Source: an uncultured Flavobacteriaceae bacterium
GTDB taxonomy: Bacteria; Bacteroidota; Bacteroidia; Flavobacteriales; Flavobacteriaceae
Reading direction: 5' to 3'
NCBI GenBank assembly: GCA_947500575.1
Contig: CANMSI010000003.1
Coordinates: forward strand, 558,001 to 622,000
DNA: 64,000 nucleotides
The translations under genes were made by a program, and so were the position numbers. Position 1 is the stretch's first letter. The number at the start of each line of letters is the position of its first letter. Below, in pieces: positions 55,561 to 64,000 of the stretch. The notes below the pieces were generated by a model. That model saw nothing but the letters and a program-made list of their open reading frames with translations, did no database searches and was not told the origin of the DNA.

Positions 55561-58050
55561 ATGAAAAAAATACAACACTATGTAGCAGGTTCATGGACCG
55601 AAGGTAAGGAAGCCGGAAATCCCATTTATGACGCCATTACAGGAGAAGTAATTGCGCATACAGCTATTGAAGGCTTAGATATTCCGGAAGTATTGAACTA
55701 TGGAAGAACCAAAGGAGGAGAAGTATTGCGTAAAATGACTTTCCATGAAAGGGGTAATATGCTTAAAAAATTAGCACTACACCTTACAAAAAAGAAAGAC
55801 GCTTTTTATGATATTAGTTTCCGTACAGGTGCTACTAAGGTGGATAGTTGGATTGATATTGAGGGAGGTTTTGGAAACCTATTTGCCAATGCCTCACTTA
55901 GAAAATTATTTCCAAACCAATGCTTTGATGTGGAAGGAGAACCCATAGATTTATCTCGAGGAGGTCGTTTTATGGCACATCATATTATGGTACCTAAAAA
56001 AGGAGTTGCGGTGCATATAAATGCGTTTAACTTTCCAGTTTGGGGTATGTTAGAAAAATGTGCCGTGAATTGGATGGCAGGAATGCCAGCAGTAGTATTA
56101 CCAGCACCCTCCTCTTCCTATTTAGCCGAAGCCGTGGCAAGAGAAATTATTAACTCTAATATCTTACCGGAAGGTGCTTTGCAAATCATTAACGGAACCG
56201 TAAAGACTATTTTGGATTCCGTACAATCTCAAGACGTAGTTACTTTTACAGGTTCCGCTGCTACAGGAAGATTGTTAAAAGCGCATCCACAAATAATACA
56301 AGAATCTGTTCCCTTTACCATGGAAGCTGATTCTTTGAACGCTTCTATTTTAGGAGAAGATGCCGTTCCAGGAACGCCCGAATTTGATATTTTTATCAAG
56401 GAAGTACGGAAAGAAATGACTGTAAAATGTGGACAAAAATGTACCGCTATACGCCGTATCATTGTTCCTGAAAACTTAATAGAAGATGTGCAAATTGCCC
56501 TAGGTAGGCAGTTGGACAAAGTGAGTATCGGTGATCCTAGATTGAAGGAAGTGCGGATGGGCGCTCTCATCAGTAAACAGCAGGTAGAAGAGGTGAAGAA
56601 GAGTATCCTTGATATTGCTAAGGAGGCGCAGATAGTATACGGAAATTTAGAGGAGGTGAAAACCATTGGAGCCGATGCTAAAAAGGGAGCATTTATAAGT
56701 CCAGTATTGTTAAGAGAAGATGATCCTTTTAAAAACACCATAGCACATACAAGAGAAGCATTTGGACCAGTAAGTACCCTAATGCCATATAAAAATATAG
56801 AAGAAGCTATTCAACTAGCTCAGATGGGAAAAGGCTCTTTAGTGTCTTCCATTGTAACCAATGATAACGCTAAAGCAAAAGAGTATGTGATAAATGCCGC
56901 AAGTCATCATGGACGTATTTTGGTGCTCAACAGAGAGAGTGCAAAAGAAAGTACAGGTCATGGATCGCCATTACCAGCTTTAGTGCATGGAGGTCCTGGA
57001 CGAGCCGGTGGTGGTGAGGAAATGGGTGGATTGCGTGGCATTAAACACTATTTGCAAAGAACTGCTATTCAGGGTTCGCCAACTTCTTTAACGGAGATTA
57101 CGGGTATTTATCAGCCCAATGCCGATTATAAAGAGACAGAAGGGCATCCTTTTAAATATCATTGGGAAGATATTGAATCTGGCATGTCTTTAAAAACGCA
57201 TAGGCGTACCATTACCGACGGTGATATTGTGAATTTTGCCAATCTAACTTGGGATCATTTCTATGCGCATACAGATATCACCTCTTTAGACGGCAGTATT
57301 TTTGAAAAAAGAACAGCACATGGATATTTCATCCTAGCTGCTGCTGCTGGTTTATTTGTATATCCCAATAAAGGGCCAGTAGCTGCAAATTATGGCTTGG
57401 AAGACTGTCGTTTTCTAAGACCTATTTATCATAACGATACAGTATATGTTAGGCTCACTTGTAAACAAAAAATTGAGCGTGATGTGCGTGGACCAGAATT
57501 GCCAAGTGGTATTGTAAAATGGTATGTAGAGGTTTTTGATGTAACGGATGAATTGGTGGCTATAGCGACTATCTTGACGATGGTGCAAAAGAAAAGTCCG
57601 TTCGCTGCTATGAATAGAAAGACCATTGGCGAATATGTTACAAAACTATCAGTGGATGCTACACCAGTTTGGGGAAGTATGACCCCTCAGAGCATGTTAG
57701 AGCATTTGGAGTTTACTTTGAGGATTGCTGCGAATGAGATACAGGATTTTGAAATTACTACATCCGAGGATATTCTTGAAAAGGTGCATGACAGCCTTTA
57801 TAATCATAGACCTATGCCCAAGAATCATGACTTTCCCTTACAAGACAGGATAAGTGATATACAGCATGAAAATCTGGAAGTTGCGAAGGTAAAATTTCTG
57901 GAGGCTTATGAAGCCTTTGAAAGTTATTTTGAAGAGCATCCAGACGCAAGCACTAATAATGTGGTATTTGGGATGTTGAATAAGTTTGAATGGGATTTGT
58001 TAAATACGAAGCATTTGAATCATCATTTTGAGCAGTTTAATCTTTTATAA
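55561..58050 (+). CDS. paaZ: PaaZ, aldehyde dehydrogenase / oxepin-CoA hydrolase with C-terminal extension
   Basis: The 829 residues begin with an ALDH domain (to about 515): VTFTGSAATG, MEADSLN and the Cys-bearing KCGQKCTA. A MaoC-type hotdog domain with NFANLTWDHFYAHTD follows (about 530-680). The last 145 residues have no counterpart in the 681-aa E. coli enzyme and look like a helical DUF1569/DinB-like unit with several His (MLEHLEF, NTKHLNHHFEQF). The enzyme opens the oxepin ring and oxidises the resulting aldehyde. Confidence 0.9.
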   Translation: MKKIQHYVAGSWTEGKEAGNPIYDAITGEVIAHTAIEGLDIPEVLNYGRTKGGEVLRKMTFHERGNMLKKLALHLTKKKDAFYDISFRTGATKVDSWIDIEGGFGNLFANASLRKLFPNQCFDVEGEPIDLSRGGRFMAHHIMVPKKGVAVHINAFNFPVWGMLEKCAVNWMAGMPAVVLPAPSSSYLAEAVAREIINSNILPEGALQIINGTVKTILDSVQSQDVVTFTGSAATGRLLKAHPQIIQESVPFTMEADSLNASILGEDAVPGTPEFDIFIKEVRKEMTVKCGQKCTAIRRIIVPENLIEDVQIALGRQLDKVSIGDPRLKEVRMGALISKQQVEEVKKSILDIAKEAQIVYGNLEEVKTIGADAKKGAFISPVLLREDDPFKNTIAHTREAFGPVSTLMPYKNIEEAIQLAQMGKGSLVSSIVTNDNAKAKEYVINAASHHGRILVLNRESAKESTGHGSPLPALVHGGPGRAGGGEEMGGLRGIKHYLQRTAIQGSPTSLTEITGIYQPNADYKETEGHPFKYHWEDIESGMSLKTHRRTITDGDIVNFANLTWDHFYAHTDITSLDGSIFEKRTAHGYFILAAAAGLFVYPNKGPVAANYGLEDCRFLRPIYHNDTVYVRLTCKQKIERDVRGPELPSGIVKWYVEVFDVTDELVAIATILTMVQKKSPFAAMNRKTIGEYVTKLSVDATPVWGSMTPQSMLEHLEFTLRIAANEIQDFEITTSEDILEKVHDSLYNHRPMPKNHDFPLQDRISDIQHENLEVAKVKFLEAYEAFESYFEEHPDASTNNVVFGMLNKFEWDLLNTKHLNHHFEQFNLL

Positions 58051-58058
58051 AAGAAACT

Positions 58059-58811
58059 ATGAGCGACCCTTATGTAAAACAGCATATAGAAAATGGGATT
58101 GGATACATCACCTTCTTTCATCCGGCACATAATTCTTTGCCATCTGATATTTTAGGGCAGTTGGCAGATACCATAACCACCGCAGGAGCAAATGAAAGCA
58201 TCAAAGTGATTGTTCTAAAAAGTGGAGGGGAAAGAACCTTTTGTGCAGGGGCAAGTTTTAAAGAACTTATCAATATAGATAATGCAGAAAGTGGTCAAGT
58301 ATTTTTCTCAGGCTTCGCCAACGTAATCAACGCCATGCGAAAATGCCCAAAGTTTATTATTGGAAGAATTCAGGGGAAGACGGTGGGAGGCGGTGTTGGC
58401 TTGGCTTCTGCAACGGACTATTGCATGGCAACTAAGTTTGCTTCGATTAAGTTGAGTGAGCTAAATGTAGGAATTGGCCCTTTTGTAGTAGGACCGGCCG
58501 TAGAGCGCAAATTAGGTTTAAGTGGTATGTCGCAAATAGCCATTGATGCAAATTCATTTTATACTGCAGAATGGGCACAAGAAAAAGGATTGTTTACAAA
58601 AGTGTATGATAGCACAGATGAATTAGATATTGCTGTAAAAGAGTTTGCAGAAAATTTGAGCAGCTATAATCCCGAAGCTATGAAAGAGATGAAAAGGATG
58701 TTCTGGAAAGGAACTGAAGACTGGGATGTGTTACTCGCAGAACGGGCTAAAATAAGTGGCCGTTTGGTACTTAGTGATTTTACAAAGGAAACATTAAAAC
58801 GATTTGCCTAA
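58059..58811 (+). CDS. paaF: Enoyl-CoA hydratase PaaF-like
   Basis: The 250-aa crotonase-fold protein has ERTFCAGASFKELINID and the IQGKTVGGGVGLASATDYCMA oxyanion segment. By position and length it is the second crotonase of the operon and probably hydrates 2,3-dehydroadipyl-CoA. The assignment between PaaF and PaaG by sequence alone is not firm. Confidence 0.75.
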   Translation: MSDPYVKQHIENGIGYITFFHPAHNSLPSDILGQLADTITTAGANESIKVIVLKSGGERTFCAGASFKELINIDNAESGQVFFSGFANVINAMRKCPKFIIGRIQGKTVGGGVGLASATDYCMATKFASIKLSELNVGIGPFVVGPAVERKLGLSGMSQIAIDANSFYTAEWAQEKGLFTKVYDSTDELDIAVKEFAENLSSYNPEAMKEMKRMFWKGTEDWDVLLAERAKISGRLVLSDFTKETLKRFA

Positions 58812-58829
58812 ATACATTAAAGGAAACCT

Positions 58830-59426
58830 ATGATTTATTCTTTTAAAAACTATATCCCAGTAGTGCATAAGAGTAGTTTTGTGCATCCTTTGGCAGCAGT
58901 TACAGGAAATGTGATTATTGGCAGAGACTGTTATATAGGTCCAGGAGCAGCTATTCGCGGTGATTGGGGACAGATAGTCTTGGAAGATGGTGTGAATGTA
59001 CAAGAAAATTGTACCGTGCATATGTTTCCAGGGAAATCTATTGTTCTAAAAGGGAGTGCCCATATTGGACATGGAGCAATAATTCATGGTGCTAATATTG
59101 GTAAAAATGTTCTGATTGGAATGAATACAGTTATCATGGATGATGCCGAAATAGGTGATGAGTCTATTGTAGGTGCAATGGCTTTTGTAAAGGCAGAAAC
59201 AGTGATTCCGAGGCGAAGTTTAGTAGTGGGAAACCCTGCCAAGATCATTAAGGAAGTTACTGATGAGATGATTGCTTGGAAAACCAAGGGTACTGCTTTG
59301 TATCAGCAATTGCCCGCAGAGTGCCATCAGAGTTTAAAGGAAGTAGCGCCCTTGAGAGAAGTCCCAAAAGATAGATCCATACAAGAACCATTTTACGATA
59401 CGTTGAGAGATTTTATGAAGAAATAA
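58830..59426 (+). CDS. paaY: PaaY, hexapeptide-repeat (gamma-carbonic-anhydrase-like) protein
   Basis: The 198 residues form a left-handed beta-helix of hexapeptide repeats (VIIGRDCYIGPGAAIRGDWGQIVLEDGVNVQENCTVHMFPGK, HIGHGAIIHGANIG) with metal-binding His in the H-x-H positions. In known systems PaaY acts as a thioesterase that removes toxic CoA esters. Last gene before the second operator. Confidence 0.9.
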   Translation: MIYSFKNYIPVVHKSSFVHPLAAVTGNVIIGRDCYIGPGAAIRGDWGQIVLEDGVNVQENCTVHMFPGKSIVLKGSAHIGHGAIIHGANIGKNVLIGMNTVIMDDAEIGDESIVGAMAFVKAETVIPRRSLVVGNPAKIIKEVTDEMIAWKTKGTALYQQLPAECHQSLKEVAPLREVPKDRSIQEPFYDTLRDFMKK

Positions 59427-59468
59427 GGATCTGATAAAGTAGGTTGGATGATCAAAATACATACTAAA

Positions 59469-59486
59469 AACTAACAAACATTAGTT
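59469..59486. promoter_or_regulatory. Second copy of the paa operator, before the E2 gene
   Basis: AACTAACA-AA-CATTAGTT matches the site at 47197-47214 at 14 of 18 positions (the left arm identical, the right arm two substitutions, the spacer one or two). It ends 6 nt before the E2 ATG, so a bound repressor would block initiation there. Confidence 0.65.
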
Positions 59487-59492
59487 ATTTAA

Positions 59493-60785
59493 ATGTCAAA
59501 AATTGAACTAAAAATGCCCAAAATGGGCGAGAGTATTACCGAAGGTACTATCATAGATTGGTTGGTAGCCGAAGGGGATGTTTTTAATGAAGAAGATACG
59601 CTCCTAGAAGTTGCCACCGATAAAGTAGACAACGAGGTGCCCGCGCCTTGTTCTGGAACTTTGGTGAAAGTATTATTTCATGCCAAAGATGTAGTTCCGG
59701 TAGGCGAAGTTATAGCCATCTTAGAAGCTAGTGGAGTTGCTAAAACGGATCGTCTTAAGGAAGAACCATTGAATGAAGGAGTTGGAACACCTAAGACTGT
59801 TAAAGCTAGAAAACCTTCGAATCAGCCAGTATTTGCCACTGCTTCCAGTGGAGAAAACTCACATTTTTTCTCTCCGCTTATTCTTAGTATTGCTAAAGAA
59901 CATCACATTAGCTTTGAAGAATTGGGAAGAATTCCTGCTACCGGTAAAGAAGGTCGCTTACGTAAAAGTGATGTTATGAATTATATCGCTGATGGTAGAC
60001 CCTATAAATTTCAGGTTCCAAATGTAGCACAGGACCCCACCGCCTATCGGATTCCTCAACTTAATTTAGATAAGGGAAGTGGGAAAATTATTGAGATGGA
60101 TCGCATGCGCCAAATGATAGCAGATCATATGGTGTATTCTAAACATACTTCTCCGCATGTTACTGCCTATGTAGAGGCAGATTTAACTGAGATGGTTCAA
60201 TGGCGCAATGAGAACAAAGTTGCTTTTCAGGAGCAGTATGGAGAGAGACTTACGTTCACACCTCTTTTTGTAGAAGCTGTTGCGAAGGCGGTAAAAGATT
60301 TCCCCATGATCAATGTGTCTGTAGATGGCGCTAATATCATTGTTAAAGATGACATTAATATAGGAATGGCCACTGCTTTGCCCAATGGAAATTTAATAGT
60401 TCCAGTGGTTAAAAATGCGGATCAAAAAGAGCTAAAACAAGTGGCTTCAGAAGTGAATTTTTTGGCCAACAAGGCTAGGGAAAACAAATTGAACGGAGAT
60501 GATATCAAAGGAAGCACTTTCACTATTTCCAATGTGGGCACCTTTGGGAGCTTAATGGGTACTCCTATTATTAATCAGCCCGAAGTAGCCATTTTAGCTC
60601 TTGGAATTATCAAAAAACGCCCAGAAGTTATCACTACTGAAAAGGGCGATGAAATTGCCATCCGCAGTATGATGTATCTCTCTTTATCTTTTGACCATAG
60701 AGTGGTTGATGGGTATTTGGGAGGCTCTTTTTTAAGAAGAGTAGCAGATTATTTTGAAAAATTTAATACCAATAGAACCTTATAA
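59493..60785 (+). CDS. 2-oxoacid dehydrogenase E2 (dihydrolipoyl acyltransferase)
   Basis: The 430-aa protein has one lipoyl domain at the N-terminus (lipoyl Lys in EVATDKVDNEVPAP), a peripheral-subunit-binding domain (about 125-165, FFSPLILSIAKEHHISFEELGRIPATG) and a catalytic acyltransferase domain with SFDHRVVDG. A single lipoyl domain suits branched-chain-type E2. It begins the E2-aminotransferase-E1 set; no E3 is in the window. Confidence 0.88.
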   Translation: MSKIELKMPKMGESITEGTIIDWLVAEGDVFNEEDTLLEVATDKVDNEVPAPCSGTLVKVLFHAKDVVPVGEVIAILEASGVAKTDRLKEEPLNEGVGTPKTVKARKPSNQPVFATASSGENSHFFSPLILSIAKEHHISFEELGRIPATGKEGRLRKSDVMNYIADGRPYKFQVPNVAQDPTAYRIPQLNLDKGSGKIIEMDRMRQMIADHMVYSKHTSPHVTAYVEADLTEMVQWRNENKVAFQEQYGERLTFTPLFVEAVAKAVKDFPMINVSVDGANIIVKDDINIGMATALPNGNLIVPVVKNADQKELKQVASEVNFLANKARENKLNGDDIKGSTFTISNVGTFGSLMGTPIINQPEVAILALGIIKKRPEVITTEKGDEIAIRSMMYLSLSFDHRVVDGYLGGSFLRRVADYFEKFNTNRTL

Positions 60786-60789
60786 TAAC

Positions 60790-61872
60790 ATGTCACACAA
60801 AATCAGGATTACTAAAATTAAGGAATCCAATATAACTTCATTGGATTTTAATAATATTCCCTTAGGAACCACCTTCACAGATCATATGTTTATGTGCGAT
60901 TTTGAAGATGGACAATGGATCAATCCAAGAATAGAACCTCTAGCATCTATTCCTACGCATCCAGCTGCGATGGCCTTGCATTATGGGCAAGCAATTTTTG
61001 AAGGAATGAAAGCAACAAAAGATGCGACAGGCGTCCCTGTTTTATTTCGACCTGAAAAGAACGCAGAACGTCTTAATTTTAGTGCGGACAGAATGGGCAT
61101 TCCTCAGTTTCCTGAAACATTATTTGTAGAAGGTCTAAAACAACTGGTAGCCCTGGAGCAAGCTTGGATTCCAGCAGAGGAAGGAAGTGCTTTGTATTTA
61201 AGACCCTTTATCTATGCAGATGAGGCATTTATAGGCATGAGAGCAGCCACACATTATAAATTTATAATTATAGCATCTCCTTCAGGACCCTTCTTTACCA
61301 AACCGATACGACTCTATGCAGAGACCAAATATATTAGAGCAACGAATGGAGGAACGGGAGAAGCAAAGGCAGCTGGAAATTATGCCGCCGCAATAAAGCC
61401 TACAGAAATAGCAAAATCTAAAGGCTATGACCAGGTATTGTGGTTGGATGCGCACGAGTTTAATTACATACAGGAAGTAGGTACTATGAATATCTTTTTT
61501 AAGATAAATGGAGAGTTCTTTACACCTAGTCTGGACGGGGCCATTCTCAACGGGATTACTAGAATGAGTGTCATAGAATTATTGCGCAGTAGAGGATATA
61601 AACTAACAGAGCGCCCAATTACAATAGACGAAATCGTAAAAGCTTCTCAGAATGGGACGTTGGAAGAGGCATTTGGTACTGGCACTGCCGTAGGGATAGC
61701 AATGATCCAGGAAATAGGTTATAAAGACATCTCTCTTCCTCTATCGGACGAAAACCCCGTGAGTCAAATGGTTCTTGATACCCTGAACGGCATCAAAATA
61801 GGAAAATTAGAAGATGAGTTTGGTTGGTTGGTAAAAGCAGATCATTCCTTTAATTTAAGTGAACAACATTAA
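60790..61872 (+). CDS. Branched-chain-type aminotransferase (PLP fold type IV)
   Basis: The start at ATG 60790 gives MSHKIRITKIKES; the frame continues upstream inside the E2 end without a better start. The 360-aa PLP enzyme has the Lys in TGEAKAAGNYAAAIKP and the late ERPITIDEI region. It transfers an amino group between branched-chain or aromatic 2-oxoacids and glutamate; specificity cannot be read directly. It lies 4 nt after E2 and 40 nt before E1, inside a paa-regulated unit. Confidence 0.87.
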   Translation: MSHKIRITKIKESNITSLDFNNIPLGTTFTDHMFMCDFEDGQWINPRIEPLASIPTHPAAMALHYGQAIFEGMKATKDATGVPVLFRPEKNAERLNFSADRMGIPQFPETLFVEGLKQLVALEQAWIPAEEGSALYLRPFIYADEAFIGMRAATHYKFIIIASPSGPFFTKPIRLYAETKYIRATNGGTGEAKAAGNYAAAIKPTEIAKSKGYDQVLWLDAHEFNYIQEVGTMNIFFKINGEFFTPSLDGAILNGITRMSVIELLRSRGYKLTERPITIDEIVKASQNGTLEEAFGTGTAVGIAMIQEIGYKDISLPLSDENPVSQMVLDTLNGIKIGKLEDEFGWLVKADHSFNLSEQH

Positions 61873-61912
61873 CGCAATTCCATAGGGGGCGAGCTTCTTC
61901 ATAAAAAGTAAA

Positions 61913-63952
61913 ATGAATAAAGAAATACTTCAAAAAGGGTTTTTAAAAATGTGCATGGCAAAGGCCATGACTACCTTATACGAAACCAACTTCAAACAGG
62001 TATCTAAGTACGTACATGCTACTTCTAGGGGCCATGAAGCTGTGCAAATTGCCTTAGGAATGCAATTAACACCTCAGGATTATGCCTTTCCTTATTATAG
62101 GGACGACGCTATGCTATTAGCTTTTGATCTGGAACCCTATGATCTAATGTTGCAATTATTGGCTAAAAAAGACGATCCATTTTCTGGAGGCCGTACGTAT
62201 TATTCACATCCGAGTTTAAAGGACATAGACAAACCTAAAATTCCACATCAATCTTCAGCAACAGGAATGCAAGCGATCCCCGCCACAGGAACCGCAATGG
62301 GAATGCTATACAAAGAAACACAAGGCTTGTCTACAGAGAGTTTAAACCCTATTACTGTATGTTCTCTGGGAGATGCTTCGGTAACTGAAGGTGAAATTGC
62401 AGAAGCATTTCAAATGGCGGCTTTGAAACAATTGCCAATTTTATACTTGGTACAAGATAATGGATGGGATATTTCTGCAAATGCAGCCGAAACTAGAGCG
62501 CAAAATGCTTTTGAGTATGCAAGAGGTTTTAATGGTCTAGAAGCAATCTCTATTGATGGCGCTAATTTTACAGAAAGCTATGATGCTATTGAAAAGGTCA
62601 TAGCAACTATTCGAAAGGAACGCAGACCTTTTTTGGTGCATGCAAAAGTACCTTTATTAAACCATCATACTTCAGGTGTACGTATGGAGTGGTACCGAGA
62701 CGATTTAGAGGAAGCACGCTCTAGAGATCCTTTTCCAGTGCTACAAAGGCAATTGTCTGAAAAGGGCTTCTCTTCAAAAGAAATTGAAGCAATAGAGATA
62801 CATGCAGTAGAGAAAGTGGCAGCTGATTATCAACGAGCTTTGAAGGCTGAGGATCCTGCACCAGAAGATCTCTTTACGCATAGCTTTGCACCGACTCCCA
62901 TAATAGAAGAAATTGGAGAGCGAACACCCAAAGGTGATGATAAAGTAGTAATGGTAGATTGTGCCCTTTTTGCTATTGAAGAATTAATGGGGAAACACAA
63001 AGAGTGCTTATTATACGGCCAAGATGTAGGCGGACGCCTAGGTGGTGTATTTAGAGAAGCAGCTACCTTAGCTCAAAAATTTGGAGATGATCGCGTATTT
63101 AATACGCCTATACAAGAAGCATTTATTGTAGGATCAACAGTTGGTATGAGTGCAGTGGGTCTAAAACCGATTGTAGAGGTGCAGTTTGCAGATTACATTT
63201 GGCCAGGTCTTAATCAGTTATTTACAGAAGTAAGTAGAAGTTGTTATTTATCTAATGGAAAATGGCCGGTTTCTATGATTCTAAGAGTGCCTATTGGAGC
63301 GTATGGAAGTGGAGGCCCCTATCATTCTTCTTCCGTAGAAAGTGTTATTAGCAATATTAGAGGCATTAAAATAGCCTACCCTAGTAATGGAGCCGATTTG
63401 AAAGGATTGATGAAAGCTGCCTATTATGATCCAAATCCAGTGGTAATGTTGGAACATAAAGGCTTGTATTGGAGTAAAGTTCCTGGTACCAAAGGCGCCA
63501 CATCTATAGAACCGGCAGAAGACTATATTTTACCTTTTGGAAAAGCGAATGTTTTACAAGAGATATGGAAACAAGAAGATAAAGAAACCATGACCATTGT
63601 AAGCTATGGTATGGGCGTACATTGGGCAATGAACGCTTCCAAAGGCATGCGAGATAGTGTAGAGGTGGTAGATCTTAGAACCCTATATCCGTTGGACGAA
63701 GAAACGGTAATGAATTCTGTAAAGAAAACAGGAAAGTGTCTGGTGATTACGGAAGAACCTGTTGATAATAGTTTTGCAAGAGCCTTGGCCGCTAAGATTC
63801 AAGAAGAATGCTTTACCTATTTGGATGCACCTGTAGTAACTATTGGTAGTGAAAATATGCCTGCGATTCCTTTGAATAGTACTTTGGAACAAACCATGAT
63901 TCCCTCTACGGAAAAAGTAAAAGAAAAAATAAAAGAGCTTATGGCTTATTAA
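61913..63952 (+). CDS. Fused alpha/beta E1 of a 2-oxoacid dehydrogenase (TPP-dependent)
   Basis: The 679 residues join an alpha part (1 to about 330: GDASVTEGEIAEAFQMAALKQ with the TPP/Mg motif) and a beta part (from about 340: LLYGQDVGGRLGGVFREAA, ADYIWPGLNQLF, ITEEPVDNSFA). Substrate probably a branched-chain or aromatic 2-oxoacid such as phenylpyruvate. It completes, with E2 and the aminotransferase, a route from amino acid to acyl-CoA; an E3 must come from elsewhere. Confidence 0.9.
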   Translation: MNKEILQKGFLKMCMAKAMTTLYETNFKQVSKYVHATSRGHEAVQIALGMQLTPQDYAFPYYRDDAMLLAFDLEPYDLMLQLLAKKDDPFSGGRTYYSHPSLKDIDKPKIPHQSSATGMQAIPATGTAMGMLYKETQGLSTESLNPITVCSLGDASVTEGEIAEAFQMAALKQLPILYLVQDNGWDISANAAETRAQNAFEYARGFNGLEAISIDGANFTESYDAIEKVIATIRKERRPFLVHAKVPLLNHHTSGVRMEWYRDDLEEARSRDPFPVLQRQLSEKGFSSKEIEAIEIHAVEKVAADYQRALKAEDPAPEDLFTHSFAPTPIIEEIGERTPKGDDKVVMVDCALFAIEELMGKHKECLLYGQDVGGRLGGVFREAATLAQKFGDDRVFNTPIQEAFIVGSTVGMSAVGLKPIVEVQFADYIWPGLNQLFTEVSRSCYLSNGKWPVSMILRVPIGAYGSGGPYHSSSVESVISNIRGIKIAYPSNGADLKGLMKAAYYDPNPVVMLEHKGLYWSKVPGTKGATSIEPAEDYILPFGKANVLQEIWKQEDKETMTIVSYGMGVHWAMNASKGMRDSVEVVDLRTLYPLDEETVMNSVKKTGKCLVITEEPVDNSFARALAAKIQEECFTYLDAPVVTIGSENMPAIPLNSTLEQTMIPSTEKVKEKIKELMAY

Positions 63953-63984
63953 GCGGTAACATTTTTATTGCCTGAAATAAAAAA

Positions 63985-64000
63985 ACCGCCTACTGGCGGT
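63985..64000. terminator. Terminator after the E1 gene, cut by the window edge
   Basis: ACCGCC-TACT-GGCGGT forms a 6-bp stem preceded by an A-run, consistent with a bidirectional terminator whose T-run lies beyond the window. Confidence 0.65.

Overview
The window looks like a chromosome segment of a marine-type Flavobacteriaceae (Bacteroidota). The evidence is the gldKLMN gliding/type IX secretion genes, AT-rich DNA with weak Shine-Dalgarno signals, a good Bacteroidota-type promoter (TTTG - 21 nt - TATCTTTG) at an initiator tRNA, and family content typical of that group (GSCFA, DUF4230, DUF983, 7TM-AraC, LytTR two-component, grasp-with-spasm RiPP genes). Species cannot be assigned from sequence alone.

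Layout. 1-5.5 kb: 3' end of an arginase-family gene, then gldK-gldL-gldM-gldN. 5.5-11.5 kb (minus strand): a complete graspetide-type RiPP cluster of the grasp-with-spasm class, with a GG-leader precursor, ATP-grasp ligase, an unknown 64-aa protein, a SPASM protein without a radical-SAM motif, a C39-peptidase ABC exporter and a HlyD adaptor. 11.8-21.6 kb: housekeeping and exported proteins (FAD oxidoreductase, DUF983, ABC-F ATPase, tandem LRR proteins, 7TM-AraC regulator, S41 peptidase, siroheme-type dehydrogenase, SnoaL-like). 21.6-27.4 kb: an accessory island with a two-gene Septu-like defence candidate, in which a leucine-rich-repeat protein fused to a RecF/SMC-type ATPase precedes a PtuB-like HNH nuclease. 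Next to it lies an unrecognised membrane protein, and hairpin-rich non-coding DNA lies on both sides. 27.4-31.4 kb: three unknown exported or membrane proteins and a LytTR two-component pair. 31.4-31.9 kb: initiator tRNA-Met with its promoter and terminator, plus a 29-bp copy of its 3' end and a short palindrome-rich segment. 31.9-44.7 kb: alanine symporter, era, acetyltransferase, der, a lipoprotein that is only a GldM N-terminal domain, TPM/TPM/LemA, MerR, M23 peptidase, alaS, GSCFA, DUF4230.

44.7-64 kb is an aromatic amino-acid catabolic locus. A pterin-dependent aromatic amino-acid hydroxylase is divergent from a TetR regulator, which is followed by paaE-A-B-(four-helix IVS gene)-C-D-G-H-I-J-(SDR)-Z-F-Y and then E2, a class-IV aminotransferase and a fused E1 of a 2-oxoacid dehydrogenase. 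No paaK (phenylacetate-CoA ligase) is present. The same palindrome (AACTAACA-NN-TGTTAGTT) lies in front of paaE and, with two arm mismatches, in front of the E2 gene. I infer one regulon in which phenylalanine is transaminated and oxidatively decarboxylated straight to phenylacetyl-CoA, bypassing PaaK.

The strongest candidates for undescribed biology are the LRR-ATPase/HNH pair, the RiPP cluster with its unexplained 64-aa protein, the GldM-N lipoprotein, and the hairpin arrays.
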